From Gammaproteobacteria bacterium (lineage in GTDB: Bacteria; Pseudomonadota; Gammaproteobacteria; Steroidobacterales; Steroidobacteraceae), in NCBI GenBank assembly GCA_027451085.1, contig DAIDKA010000006.1:1-6352 (forward strand): a stretch of 6,352 nt of DNA, in the 5' to 3' direction. The notes below the pieces were generated by a model. It did not search any database. It saw only the letters and a program-made list of their open reading frames with translations, and was not told the DNA's origin. A program made the translations under genes and the position numbers. The stretch's first letter is position 1; each line of letters opens with the position of its first letter. Below, piece after piece: positions 1-5,854 of this stretch.

Positions 1-138
1 GGTTGTTATTATTTTAGGTTTTTCAATGAGTTGTGACGTGGTTGCGCTGTGACGCAGTTCCGGCAAATCAGTATCACTTTATGGGGTCAGCGGTATCACC
101 TTATGGGGTTCGAATATCGCTTTATGCGTAAACCCACA
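1..138. mobile_element. Partial insertion-sequence end, IS21-like, inserted in comM
   Basis: This stretch is clearly richer in A and T than the following genes and carries three spaced direct repeats running up to the comM junction. Read from the junction inward on the minus strand it begins TGTGGGTTTACGC, so the outer end is TG/CA, as in the IS21 family, whose ends carry several repeated transposase-binding sites. The junction is placed at 138/139 because the next base, G139, completes a Glu codon (xxG) directly before the Asn-Gly-Ser-Val stretch expected in ComM. No transposase frame is visible in these 138 bases, so the family is inferred from the ends only. The rest of the element lies outside the window, or the sequence stops here because the repeat could not be assembled. 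Confidence 0.6.
71..130. repeat. Three 17-bp direct repeats, likely transposase-binding sites
   Basis: The copies are at 71-87 (GTATCACTTTATGGGGT), 93-109 (16 of 17 bases identical to the first) and 114-130 (about 12 of 17 identical). They start 22 and 21 bp apart, so all face the same side of the helix. The most diverged copy is the outermost, nearest comM. Helically phased sites like this are typical of IS21-family ends. The transposase-binding role is inferred. Confidence 0.65.
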
Positions 139-706
139 GAACGGTAGCGTGGTGATTTCGCGGGCGCGCATGCAGGCACAGTATCCGGCGCGCTTCCAGC
201 TGGTGGCCGCCATGAATCCCTGTCCCTGCGGCTGGCTGGGAGACGCCGGTGGCGCCTGCCGCTGCACGCCGGCGCAGGTGGAGCAGTACCGGGCGAAGAT
301 TTCCGGGCCGCTGCTGGATCGCATCGACCTGTTCGTGGAAGTGCCGCGGGTGCCGGTGGCGGATCTCGCCAGCGCTTTTCTCCCGGCGCGGCCGGACGGG
401 CCGTGCACCGCGGATCTTGCCGCTCGCGTGGCAGTGGTGCGCGAACGGCAGCAGCAACGCAGCGGCTGTCTCAATAGTCAGCTGGCGGGTCGGCAGCTGG
501 AGGCATGCGCCTGCCTTTCACCTGCGGCGCGCAGTTTGCTGACGGACATCTTCGAGCAACTGCGTCTGACGGCGCGTTCCTGGCATCGCGTGCTGCGCGT
601 GGCCCGCACCATCGCCGACCTGGATGACAGCGACGGCATCGAAGTCGCGCACGTGGCCGAGGCGGTGCAGCTGCGCCGTGGCGCGCCGGTGCGGTCGCCC
701 GGCTGA
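139..706 (+). pseudogene. comM: ComM/YifB Mg-chelatase-like AAA+ protein, C-terminal fragment (5' end lost to insertion)
   Basis: ComM is a hexameric AAA+ helicase that drives branch migration when transforming DNA is integrated into the chromosome. Only about the last 185 to 190 residues of a protein of roughly 500 remain. Counted from the GTG at 149, the fragment holds the sensor-1-like AAMNPCPCG (residues 20-28) and four cysteines in a CPC...CRC arrangement (24-39). It also has ISGPLLDRIDLF (51-62), which contains the arginine-finger Arg, and the C-terminal helical domain with SWHRVLRVARTIADL (144-158). The N-terminal Lon-like domain, Walker A and Walker B are absent. The frame stays open upstream into the insertion sequence as far as a TGA at 50-52, but the residues before 139 are unlike ComM. 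GTG 149 is the first in-frame start and has no convincing ribosome binding site. The remnant cannot hydrolyse ATP and is almost certainly non-functional. It converges on uppS. Confidence 0.88.
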
Positions 707-727
707 AACCACAGCTGCCACCGGCAA

Positions 728-778
728 TCAGCCGTCGACGACCTTGCCGAAGCGCCGCTGCCGGCCGGCGAAATCCTA
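728..778 (-). other. uppS: In-frame UppS C-terminal tail beyond an amber codon
   Basis: Reading on from the TAG at 776-778 in the uppS frame gives DFAGRQRRFGKVVDG and then TGA at 728-730. This matches the normal end of bacterial UppS, where an AF...RERRFGG-like tail follows the LWPDF segment. The RFG within it is the RxG motif that completes the active site across the dimer. With one residue at the amber position, the protein would be 232 residues long, close to the family size. The tail is too well conserved and too well placed to be chance. The gene is therefore a recent nonsense mutant, a readthrough case, or affected by a single-base sequencing error (CAG or GAG to TAG). Confidence 0.85.
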
Positions 779-1426
779 GAGCGCCTTGCGCAGCTCCTCG
801 CGCGAGAACTCCGGCCACAGGCAATCGGTGAAATGCAGTTCCGCGTAGGCGCATTCCCACAGCAGGAAGTCGGACAGGCGCTTCTCGCCGCCGGTGCGGA
901 TCAGAAGGTCAACGTCAGGCGCCTGCGCGGAGTGGTTGGCCTCGTTGATGAGGCCCAGGAACCGGGCATTGGCTTGCGGCGCGTCCGGGTCAGCACCGGC
1001 GCGCGTGAACGCCAGCGCGGCCTGCTGGATGCTGCGGCGCGCCGAGTAGTCCACCGCCATGCGCAGGTGCATGCGCTGGCAGCCGGCCGTGATCTTCTCG
1101 CTGTTGTCGATCGCGCGCAGCAGCGCCGGGTCCAGCCGGTCGCGGCGACCCACGATGTTCAGCCGCACGTCCTGCTCCAGGCAGTACTGCGTCTCGGTGA
1201 ACAGGTAGCGCTGGAACAGCTTCATCAGCCGCGTGACTTCATCCGGTGGCCGGCCCCAGTTGTCCGCGGAGAAGGCATACAGGGTCAGGGTGCCGATCCC
1301 GGCTTCCACCGCGGCCTCGACGATGCGGCGCACGGTGCGCGCCCCCTCCGCATGCCCCACCGTGCGGGGCAGCCCGCGCCGGTTGGCCCAGCGGCCATTG
1401 CCGTCCATGATGATTGCGACGTGCAT
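776..1426 (-). CDS. uppS: Isoprenyl transferase (undecaprenyl diphosphate synthase family), C-terminus cut by an amber codon
   Basis: This is a cis-prenyltransferase, which adds isopentenyl diphosphate units to farnesyl diphosphate to make the C55 lipid carrier for peptidoglycan and O-antigen. The 216 residues contain the family signatures in order: AIIMDGNGRWA with catalytic Asp8, the GLPR...GH segment (18-25), LYAFSADNW (49-57), and RTGGEKRLSDFLLWECAYAE (177-196). ATG 1426 is the only sensible start, because an in-frame TAG lies at 1445-1447. The protein therefore begins right at the first catalytic strand, without the usual short leader, and no Shine-Dalgarno is apparent. Two things are odd. 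The usual bacterial NYGGR segment reads AVDYSAR (124-130). The frame also stops at TAG 776-778, just before the conserved RRFG tail, which continues in frame to 728. The gene is the last of the minus-strand run, 48 bp after the regulator, and away from its usual partners cdsA and dxr. Confidence 0.92.
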   Translation of the reverse strand: MHVAIIMDGNGRWANRRGLPRTVGHAEGARTVRRIVEAAVEAGIGTLTLYAFSADNWGRPPDEVTRLMKLFQRYLFTETQYCLEQDVRLNIVGRRDRLDPALLRAIDNSEKITAGCQRMHLRMAVDYSARRSIQQAALAFTRAGADPDAPQANARFLGLINEANHSAQAPDVDLLIRTGGEKRLSDFLLWECAYAELHFTDCLWPEFSREELRKAL

Positions 1427-1435
1427 ATGCGTTGA

Positions 1436-1458
1436 TAGAGTACTCTAAGTTACAGAGT
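1436..1458. promoter_or_regulatory. Operator-like palindrome cluster upstream of uppS
   Basis: TAGAGTACTCTA at 1436-1447 is a perfect 12-bp palindrome. Its right half, ACTCT (1442-1446), also pairs with AGAGT at 1454-1458 to form an ACTCT-N7-AGAGT inverted repeat. Three half-sites are thus packed into 23 bp, in one of the few AT-rich intergenic spots of the window. The block overlaps the candidate uppS -10 element and lies just after the gene for a winged-helix regulator, so that protein is an obvious candidate ligand. The operator role is inferred; in RNA the ACTCT/AGAGT pair could also form a small hairpin. Confidence 0.4.
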
Positions 1459-1470
1459 AAGGGCGGTAAA
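1442..1470 (-). promoter_or_regulatory. Candidate sigma-70 promoter for uppS
   Basis: On the minus strand TTTACC (1470-1465) is followed after 17 bp by TAGAGT (1447-1442). Each hexamer matches its sigma-70 consensus at four of six positions. Transcription would begin about 7 to 10 bases upstream of the uppS ATG, giving an almost leaderless message, which fits the lack of a ribosome binding site. The match is modest and could be chance. Confidence 0.3.
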
Positions 1471-1474
1471 AAAA

Positions 1475-1876
1475 TCAGGCCTGGCGGGTGGCGCGGATCA
1501 CCGCCTCCATATGTTGCAGGTAGCGTTCCAGGGCGCGCCTGCCTGCCGCCGTGAGCCGGTACTCGGAGCGCGGACGGCGGGCCTCGAAGGTCTTGCGGCA
1601 GGAGATGAACCCGGCTTCCTCCAGCTTGCGCGCATGGGCGCTCAGATTGCCGTCGGTCACGTCGAACAGCGCCTTGAGGTCGGTGAACGTCAGCAGTTCA
1701 TTCACCGCCAGCGCGCTCATGATCCCCAGCCGCACCCGGCCGTAGATCAGCCGTTCCGCCGGCTCGTCACGGAAATCCCGCGCCAGCAGCCCGCTGACGC
1801 CACGAGAGGTGTCCCCGGGCACAGATGAAGTGCTGCGCGCTCCCGTGGTGAGACGCTTTTGTAAATTGCCGCTCAT
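1475..1876 (-). CDS. Winged-helix transcriptional regulator
   Basis: This 133-residue protein has a low-complexity N-terminal tail (about 1-38) followed by a winged helix. The first helix is ERLIYGRVRLGIMSALAV (41-58). The FTDLKALFDVTDGNLSAHARK segment (64-84) carries the helix-turn-helix, with TDGNLSAH as the recognition region. The wing is around ARRPRSEYRLTAAGRRAL (99-116), and a short C-terminal helix may support dimer contacts. The fold and TDGNLS signature fit the winged-helix domain group related to MarR/ArsR (HTH_34 type). No ligand-binding domain or metal-site cysteines are evident. The ATG overlaps the stop of the membrane-protein gene by 4 bp (ATGA), with AAGG about 9 bases upstream, so the two are probably translationally coupled. 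This pairing suggests it regulates its own cassette, with 1436-1458 a possible target. The true start could lie further in, since the first 38 residues are not part of the domain. Confidence 0.85.
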   Translation of the reverse strand: MSGNLQKRLTTGARSTSSVPGDTSRGVSGLLARDFRDEPAERLIYGRVRLGIMSALAVNELLTFTDLKALFDVTDGNLSAHARKLEEAGFISCRKTFEARRPRSEYRLTAAGRRALERYLQHMEAVIRATRQA

Positions 1877-2484
1877 GACTCACTGCCTTGTTGGCGACCG
1901 CCAATCAGAATACCGAAGGCGATGTGCACGCCACCGAACCCAAGTCCCAGAACCGCGTTGTGATAGTCCGCCGGCACCACCAGCGCCACCAGGCCCAGAC
2001 CGATGAATGAGGCTCCCATCACCGCCAGCGGCTTGATGGTCATGGTGCTTGCCGCCATGGCGCCGCAACCGTACAGCAGCAGCCACACCCCTGGGACCAT
2101 GTCCATCAGCGAGTGGCTCCACAGCTGCCAGGTGAGTATGGCGCCCACGCACAGCGGGGGGCTCAGGCACATCAGGAATTTGCGCAGCGGCCCGCGGTAC
2201 ACCGGCGTCACGCGGCTGCGGGCCTGGTGGATCATCAGGGCACTGCCGCACACGAAGGCCACTGCGCCCGCGACCAGCCAGATGCCGAGCCAGTGATGAC
2301 GCAGGGCGGGCAGCGATACCAGGAGGGCGGCGAGAATACCCACGGCCCCCGTGGCGATACCGGCCGAACCGGGGACGGCCAGCACACCGGCGGCGTCGAT
2401 CGACGCCCTTATGTATTGCAGCGTGCCGATTGCGTGGCTGTCGAGTGCTACGGTGTTTTCGACGGTTTTGCGGTCGACGGACAT
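1873..2484 (-). CDS. Six-helix integral membrane protein of unknown function
   Basis: This 203-residue protein has a hydrophilic N-terminus of about 30 residues and then about six hydrophobic segments, near 36-58, 66-85, 104-122, 129-148, 151-171 and 175-195. Between the second and third is a basic stretch, SRVTPVYRGPLRKF (90-103). The last helix is glycine-rich (LGFGGVHIAFG). No catalytic motif, transporter signature or metal site is recognisable, so I assign no function. The start at ATG 2484 is chosen because the longer open frame upstream would run through the cytochrome gene and has no family-like sequence; the 203-residue form begins cleanly before the first helix. Its stop overlaps the regulator's start (ATGA), pointing to a two-gene cassette in which the regulator controls this protein or responds to the same signal. 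It begins 71 bp after the cytochrome stop, so transcription could be shared or separate. Confidence 0.8.
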   Translation of the reverse strand: MSVDRKTVENTVALDSHAIGTLQYIRASIDAAGVLAVPGSAGIATGAVGILAALLVSLPALRHHWLGIWLVAGAVAFVCGSALMIHQARSRVTPVYRGPLRKFLMCLSPPLCVGAILTWQLWSHSLMDMVPGVWLLLYGCGAMAASTMTIKPLAVMGASFIGLGLVALVVPADYHNAVLGLGFGGVHIAFGILIGGRQQGSES

Positions 2485-2555
2485 GGCGCCGACTGTATCA
2501 CGCGGGGTCCGCCGGGGTGACTGGCGGCCCGCCTGTGCGTGAACCGGGCCCGGGA

Positions 2556-3032
2556 TCAGCCGCCTGACTTGGCGACCATGTAGTCCCCCGCGGCCTGGAC
2601 GCTGGCGTCCGACAGCTCCATGTGGCCGGCCTTGGGTGGCATCATCCCGGTTTTGCTGGCGAAACCATGCAGCGCGTGGTCGTAAAGCGTCGTCTTGCCC
2701 TTGGCGATGCGCGGTCCCCAGGCGACGGTGTCCCCGACCTTGGGAGCGCCGGCGATTCCCATGGCATGGCACAACGCGCACACCTGCTGATACACGGTCT
2801 GGCCGTCAGCACCGGCTGATGCAGCCTGTGTCCCGGTTCCGGCCGGGGACGCCGGCGCAGCACTGGCGGTGGCGGCGGCAACTGCAACGGGCGCACGCGC
2901 GGCCGGCTCGTCAGCGGTCGGCGTGATGTCCATGATGCCGCGGGACAGGAATACCAGCGCTATGGTGATCACCACCAGCAGGCTGATGATGATGCTGAAG
3001 CGTCTGGTGAACTGCGAATCCGGGTTGCTCAT
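2556..3032 (-). CDS. Membrane-anchored cytochrome c5 family protein
   Basis: This 158-residue c-type cytochrome probably carries electrons on the periplasmic face of the inner membrane. Residues 11-30 form a single uncleaved-looking anchor helix after a short N-terminus. Residues 40-75 are an Ala/Pro-rich flexible linker. The haem domain follows, with the CxxCH site CALCH at 85-89 (axial His89) and the axial Met in TGMMPPKAG (128-136, probably Met131 before the two prolines). GVAGAPK-like and WGPRIAKG segments (around 93-112) are typical of cytochrome c5 and complete one domain. The ATG at 3032 overlaps the stop of the upstream peptidase by 4 bp (ATGA), which fixes the start and suggests coupled translation. 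No oxidase or reductase subunit is nearby, so the redox partner is unknown. Confidence 0.92.
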   Translation of the reverse strand: MSNPDSQFTRRFSIIISLLVVITIALVFLSRGIMDITPTADEPAARAPVAVAAATASAAPASPAGTGTQAASAGADGQTVYQQVCALCHAMGIAGAPKVGDTVAWGPRIAKGKTTLYDHALHGFASKTGMMPPKAGHMELSDASVQAAGDYMVAKSGG

Positions 3033-5041
3033 TTGTTCTGGCTCTGGTCCTGGCCGCTGGCCACGGCCAGTCGGTTGTTGCTGCGGTCCTTGTCGGGGAT
3101 GCGATGGTCGGGATCGACCGTCGCCGCGATGACAGTCTTGCCTGGTTCCACCGTCACGCGGGTTTCGGCCTGGCGGATGAAACTTTCCGCCGGCAGCCGA
3201 TAGTCGCGGTGCGTGCCATCGGCGAACTCCACCCGCAAAGTTGCGGGCAGGATCAGCCGGTCGTGGCTCGCCACGGTGATCTCGGTGCCGAGGGCGGGGT
3301 TGCCGCCCACGGGGGCGATTTTCTCAACCGCGAGGTCAAGCGTCCAGTTGTGGTCGTACCAGCCGCGCCACCACCAGGACAGGTCCTCGCCGCTCTCGCT
3401 TTCCATGGCGCGAAAAAAATCCGCCGGCTTGGGATGCCTGTAGGCCCAGGCGGCGATGAAGCGCCGGAAGGCCGGGTCAAAGCGCTCCGGTCCGAGGATT
3501 TCCTCCCGCAGCAGCACCAGGCCCAGCGCGGATTTGAAATACGTCACCGGGTGCCGGTATTTCTCGGTGATGGTGTCGGCGCGGCTCAGTATCGGCGGCG
3601 CCTGCGGGTCCGCCAGCAACGGCAGGATCTCATCCACCGGGTTGCCGCCACCGGGGGCGTATTCAGGGTCGCGCTTGGGCGCGTACTCGCCGTGGTTGAA
3701 GTCCTGCGATTCATAGACATCGATAAAGGTGTTGAAACCCTCGTCCATCCAGGCGTTGCGGCGTTCATCGAAGCCCACGATCATCGGGCACCCGCTGTGG
3801 CCGATCTCGTGCGCGGTGATCCAGAACAGCTCCTTGCCGGCATCCTCGACACCGTTGAACACGATGCCCGGGTACTCCATGCCGCTGGCGGGTCCCGCGA
3901 CATTGATCGCCGCAGGCCACGGATATGGGTACCAGCGCCGGGAGAAGTGTTCCACCGAGTCCTTGAGGTACTGCGTGGAGCGCCCCCAGCGGGCATCGCC
4001 CGCGGATTGCGCGGGATAAACCGACTCCGCAAGCGAAGTCCTGCCGTCCGGCAGCCGGATCCGGGCTGCATCCCAGGCGAAGGCGGCAGATGCCGTGAAG
4101 GCGACATCGCGCGTGTGCCGCATGCGGAAGTGCCAGGTGAGGACACTCTGCTTCGGCCGGCCGGCCGGGTCGTGCACTTCCGCGGGGGAGCGGATCATCA
4201 CCGTGGCATCGCTGTCACGGGCCCGGGCAAGCCGCGCGCGCTGCGTGGCGGTGAGGACTTCCTGCGGGTTCACGAGCTCGCCTGAGCCTGCCACCAGCAT
4301 GTTGCCGGGGGCGGTCACCCAGTAATCGAAGTCGCCATACTCAAGATAAAATTCCTGGTCCAGGTACGGCAGTGTGTCCCAGCCGCGGATGTCGTCGTAC
4401 ACGGCCAGGCGCGGATACCATTGGGCGAGATCGTAGATCGGACCATCCTTGGACCGGGCCCAACCCATGCGACCGCCAAGTTCTGCCGGCGGAATCGTAA
4501 AGTGGTAGCGGATGCGCACCTTGACCCGGGCGCCCTTCGGACCCAGGGGTGCTGGCAGGTCGATGCGCAGGCGTGTGTCGCTGACCAGGGTGTGCGCGGG
4601 TGCAAAGCCGCCTTTGCCTTGGATCTCGACGGCATCGAGCACATAGCCGTCGGTGTACAGGGTCGCTGCACTGGCACCGGCACTGCTGCGCGGGCGCGGG
4701 TTGCCGGAGCTGGCATGGCGCGAACGGCTGTCCGGCCGGTACATGTTCTGGTCCAACTGCAGCCACAGGATGTCCAGGGTGTCCGGGCTGTTGTTGGTGT
4801 AGGTGATGTCCTCGCGGGCCGTGATCGACTTCGCCGTGGGATCAAGCGTGGCGTGGATGGCGTAGTCCGCGCGGTTCTGCCAGTAGTCCGGGCCCGGCAG
4901 GCCGTTGGCGGAACGGTAGGTGTTCACCGCCTGGCCGGGGTCACGCGGCGCGAAGGTCTCGCGGGGGTTGTAGTCCTGGGCCGCGGCCGCGGTGAACAGC
5001 GCGAGCGCGACGGCGCCGGCGTACGGCGGGAGTGATTTCAT
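3029..5041 (-). CDS. Secreted M1 family zinc metallopeptidase
   Basis: This 670-residue protein of the aminopeptidase N/LTA4 hydrolase (M1) family removes N-terminal residues from peptides. An N-terminal signal peptide (basic KS, hydrophobic about 8-20, AAAA then Gln-Asp near 21-23) predicts export to the periplasm or beyond. A beta-rich N-terminal domain spans about 50-330. The exopeptidase motif appears as GMEYPG (387-392). The zinc site is HEIGH (411-415) followed 18 residues later by the third ligand Glu434 in WMDEGFNTF. Tyr501 in PVTYFKS is a plausible transition-state tyrosine. After the helical catalytic part, a beta domain (about 570-650) ends the protein without the long C-terminal helical domain of PepN. 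HEIGH is followed by SGCPMIVG, where relatives usually have Asn-x-Phe-Pro. ATG 5041 is preferred because it starts the signal peptide; the frame further upstream is only antisense to ydfG. It is divergent from ydfG and overlaps the cytochrome gene by 4 bp. Confidence 0.9.
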   Translation of the reverse strand: MKSLPPYAGAVALALFTAAAAQDYNPRETFAPRDPGQAVNTYRSANGLPGPDYWQNRADYAIHATLDPTAKSITAREDITYTNNSPDTLDILWLQLDQNMYRPDSRSRHASSGNPRPRSSAGASAATLYTDGYVLDAVEIQGKGGFAPAHTLVSDTRLRIDLPAPLGPKGARVKVRIRYHFTIPPAELGGRMGWARSKDGPIYDLAQWYPRLAVYDDIRGWDTLPYLDQEFYLEYGDFDYWVTAPGNMLVAGSGELVNPQEVLTATQRARLARARDSDATVMIRSPAEVHDPAGRPKQSVLTWHFRMRHTRDVAFTASAAFAWDAARIRLPDGRTSLAESVYPAQSAGDARWGRSTQYLKDSVEHFSRRWYPYPWPAAINVAGPASGMEYPGIVFNGVEDAGKELFWITAHEIGHSGCPMIVGFDERRNAWMDEGFNTFIDVYESQDFNHGEYAPKRDPEYAPGGGNPVDEILPLLADPQAPPILSRADTITEKYRHPVTYFKSALGLVLLREEILGPERFDPAFRRFIAAWAYRHPKPADFFRAMESESGEDLSWWWRGWYDHNWTLDLAVEKIAPVGGNPALGTEITVASHDRLILPATLRVEFADGTHRDYRLPAESFIRQAETRVTVEPGKTVIAATVDPDHRIPDKDRSNNRLAVASGQDQSQNK

Positions 5042-5101
5042 GGTGCGGCCATTATGGTGGTCGGCGCCAGGGGCGCGCCAATACAGGTTAGGATTCAGCT
5101 C
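5042..5101. promoter_or_regulatory. Divergent intergenic region between peptidase and ydfG
   Basis: These 60 bp must hold both promoters if each gene is transcribed on its own. On the minus strand CATAAT (5056-5051) matches the -10 consensus at five of six positions, but the nearest -35-like TTGGCG is 19 bp away. It lies so close to the peptidase ATG that the message would be nearly leaderless, and I see no strong Shine-Dalgarno for the peptidase. No good plus-strand promoter is evident for ydfG. Confidence 0.25.
5090..5093 (+). promoter_or_regulatory. Ribosome binding site of ydfG
   Basis: AGGA lies 8 bases upstream of ATG 5102. It favours this start over the in-frame ATG at 5054, which would add 16 non-homologous residues before the nucleotide-binding strand. 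Confidence 0.6.
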
Positions 5102-5854
5102 ATGACAAAGACGGCTTTGATCACCGGGGGAACCTCCGGTTTCGGCGCGGCGGCGGTGCGCGCCTTCGTGGCGGCCGGCTGGCGCGTGGTGGCAACCGGC
5201 CGGCGGGCGCAGCGTCTGCATGCACTGGTGGCTGAACTGGGCGCCGACAAGGTGCATGGCGCTGTATTCGATGTGCGTGATGAGGCGGCACGGGATACGG
5301 CGCTGGCGGCGCTGCCTGAAGGTTTCCGCGACCTCGACCTGCTGGTCAACAACGCCGGCCTGGCGCTGGGCACCCGCCCTGCGCAGCAGGCGGACCTGGC
5401 GCAGTGGCGGACCATGATCGATACCAATGTTTCCGCGCTGGTGTCCCTGACGCACAAGCTGCTGCCGGGGTTGATTGCGCGCAGGGGCGCGATCATCAAT
5501 ATCTCCTCCGTGGCCGCGACCTACCCGTATGCGGGCGGCAATGTTTATGGCGGCACCAAGGCTTTTGTCAAACAGTTCTCGCTCGGTCTGCGCTCGGACC
5601 TGCACGGCACCGGGGTGCGTGTCACCTCCATCGAGCCTGGCATGGCTGAAACGGAGTTCACCCTGGTGCGTACCGGGGGTGACCGGGCGGCATCAGACAC
5701 CTTGTACGGCGGTGCCGAGCCCATGACGGGCGCAGACATCGCGGCGACCTTGTTATGGGTGGCGCAGCTGCCGCCGCACCTGAACATCAACCGGCTGGAG
5801 CTCATGCCGGTCAGACAGTCTTTCGCCGGGTTCCAGGTCGCCAGGAAAGTGTGA
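5102..5854 (+). CDS. ydfG: YdfG-type NADP-dependent 3-hydroxy acid / serine dehydrogenase (SDR)
   Basis: This classical short-chain dehydrogenase of 250 residues is almost the length of E. coli YdfG, which oxidises L-allo-threonine, serine and other 3-hydroxy acids and reduces malonic semialdehyde. TGGTSGFG (8-15) is the dinucleotide-binding loop and ATGRR (31-35) supplies the arginines that select NADP. FDVRD (56-60) and NNAG (83-86) follow. The catalytic residues are Ser136, Tyr149 and Lys153 within PYAGGNVYGGTKAF (142-155). The stretch QFSLGLRSDLHGTGVRVT (158-175) and the C-terminal LPPHLNINRLELMPVRQSFA (223-242) match YdfG closely, which separates it from generic SDRs. It stands alone on the plus strand, divergent from the peptidase and convergent with the GGDEF gene, so it is probably a one-gene unit. 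Removal of toxic malonic semialdehyde, for example from uracil breakdown, is the likely role, but no pyrimidine genes are nearby. Confidence 0.93.
   Translation: MTKTALITGGTSGFGAAAVRAFVAAGWRVVATGRRAQRLHALVAELGADKVHGAVFDVRDEAARDTALAALPEGFRDLDLLVNNAGLALGTRPAQQADLAQWRTMIDTNVSALVSLTHKLLPGLIARRGAIINISSVAATYPYAGGNVYGGTKAFVKQFSLGLRSDLHGTGVRVTSIEPGMAETEFTLVRTGGDRAASDTLYGGAEPMTGADIAATLLWVAQLPPHLNINRLELMPVRQSFAGFQVARKV

Noticed and set aside
32..54. Two TGTGACG copies 16 bp apart inside the IS end
   Set aside because: They are only 7 bp long and do not fit the spacing of the main repeat array, so they are likely coincidental.
833..1435. 200-codon plus-strand frame opposite uppS
   Set aside because: It is a shadow of the uppS codons; no motif or ribosome binding site was seen.
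1464..1480. Run of seven T on the minus strand after the regulator stop, as a terminator
   Set aside because: The sequence before the run forms only a very weak stem, so an intrinsic terminator is not supported.
2495..2509. GTATCACGCGGGGTC, resembling the IS-end repeats
   Set aside because: It shares the two ends of the repeat but lacks the central TTTAT and has different spacing. There is no second copy nearby and no sign of insertion, so it is probably chance.
2485..2781. Upstream extension of the membrane-protein frame
   Set aside because: It overlaps the haem domain of the cytochrome in another frame and gives an Arg/Gly-rich sequence with no domain.
3104..4285. 393-codon open frame on the plus strand, antisense to the peptidase
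   Set aside because: It lies wholly opposite a clear M1 peptidase with intact motifs. Its translation has no recognisable domain, and long antisense frames are expected in GC-rich DNA.
5054..5101. Earlier ATG of ydfG at 5054
   Set aside because: It adds 16 residues with no counterpart in YdfG, while ATG 5102 has AGGA at good spacing and gives the family length.
5042..5605. Upstream extension of the peptidase frame to 5605
   Set aside because: The extension is antisense to ydfG, resembles no family, and would bury the signal peptide that begins at ATG 5041.
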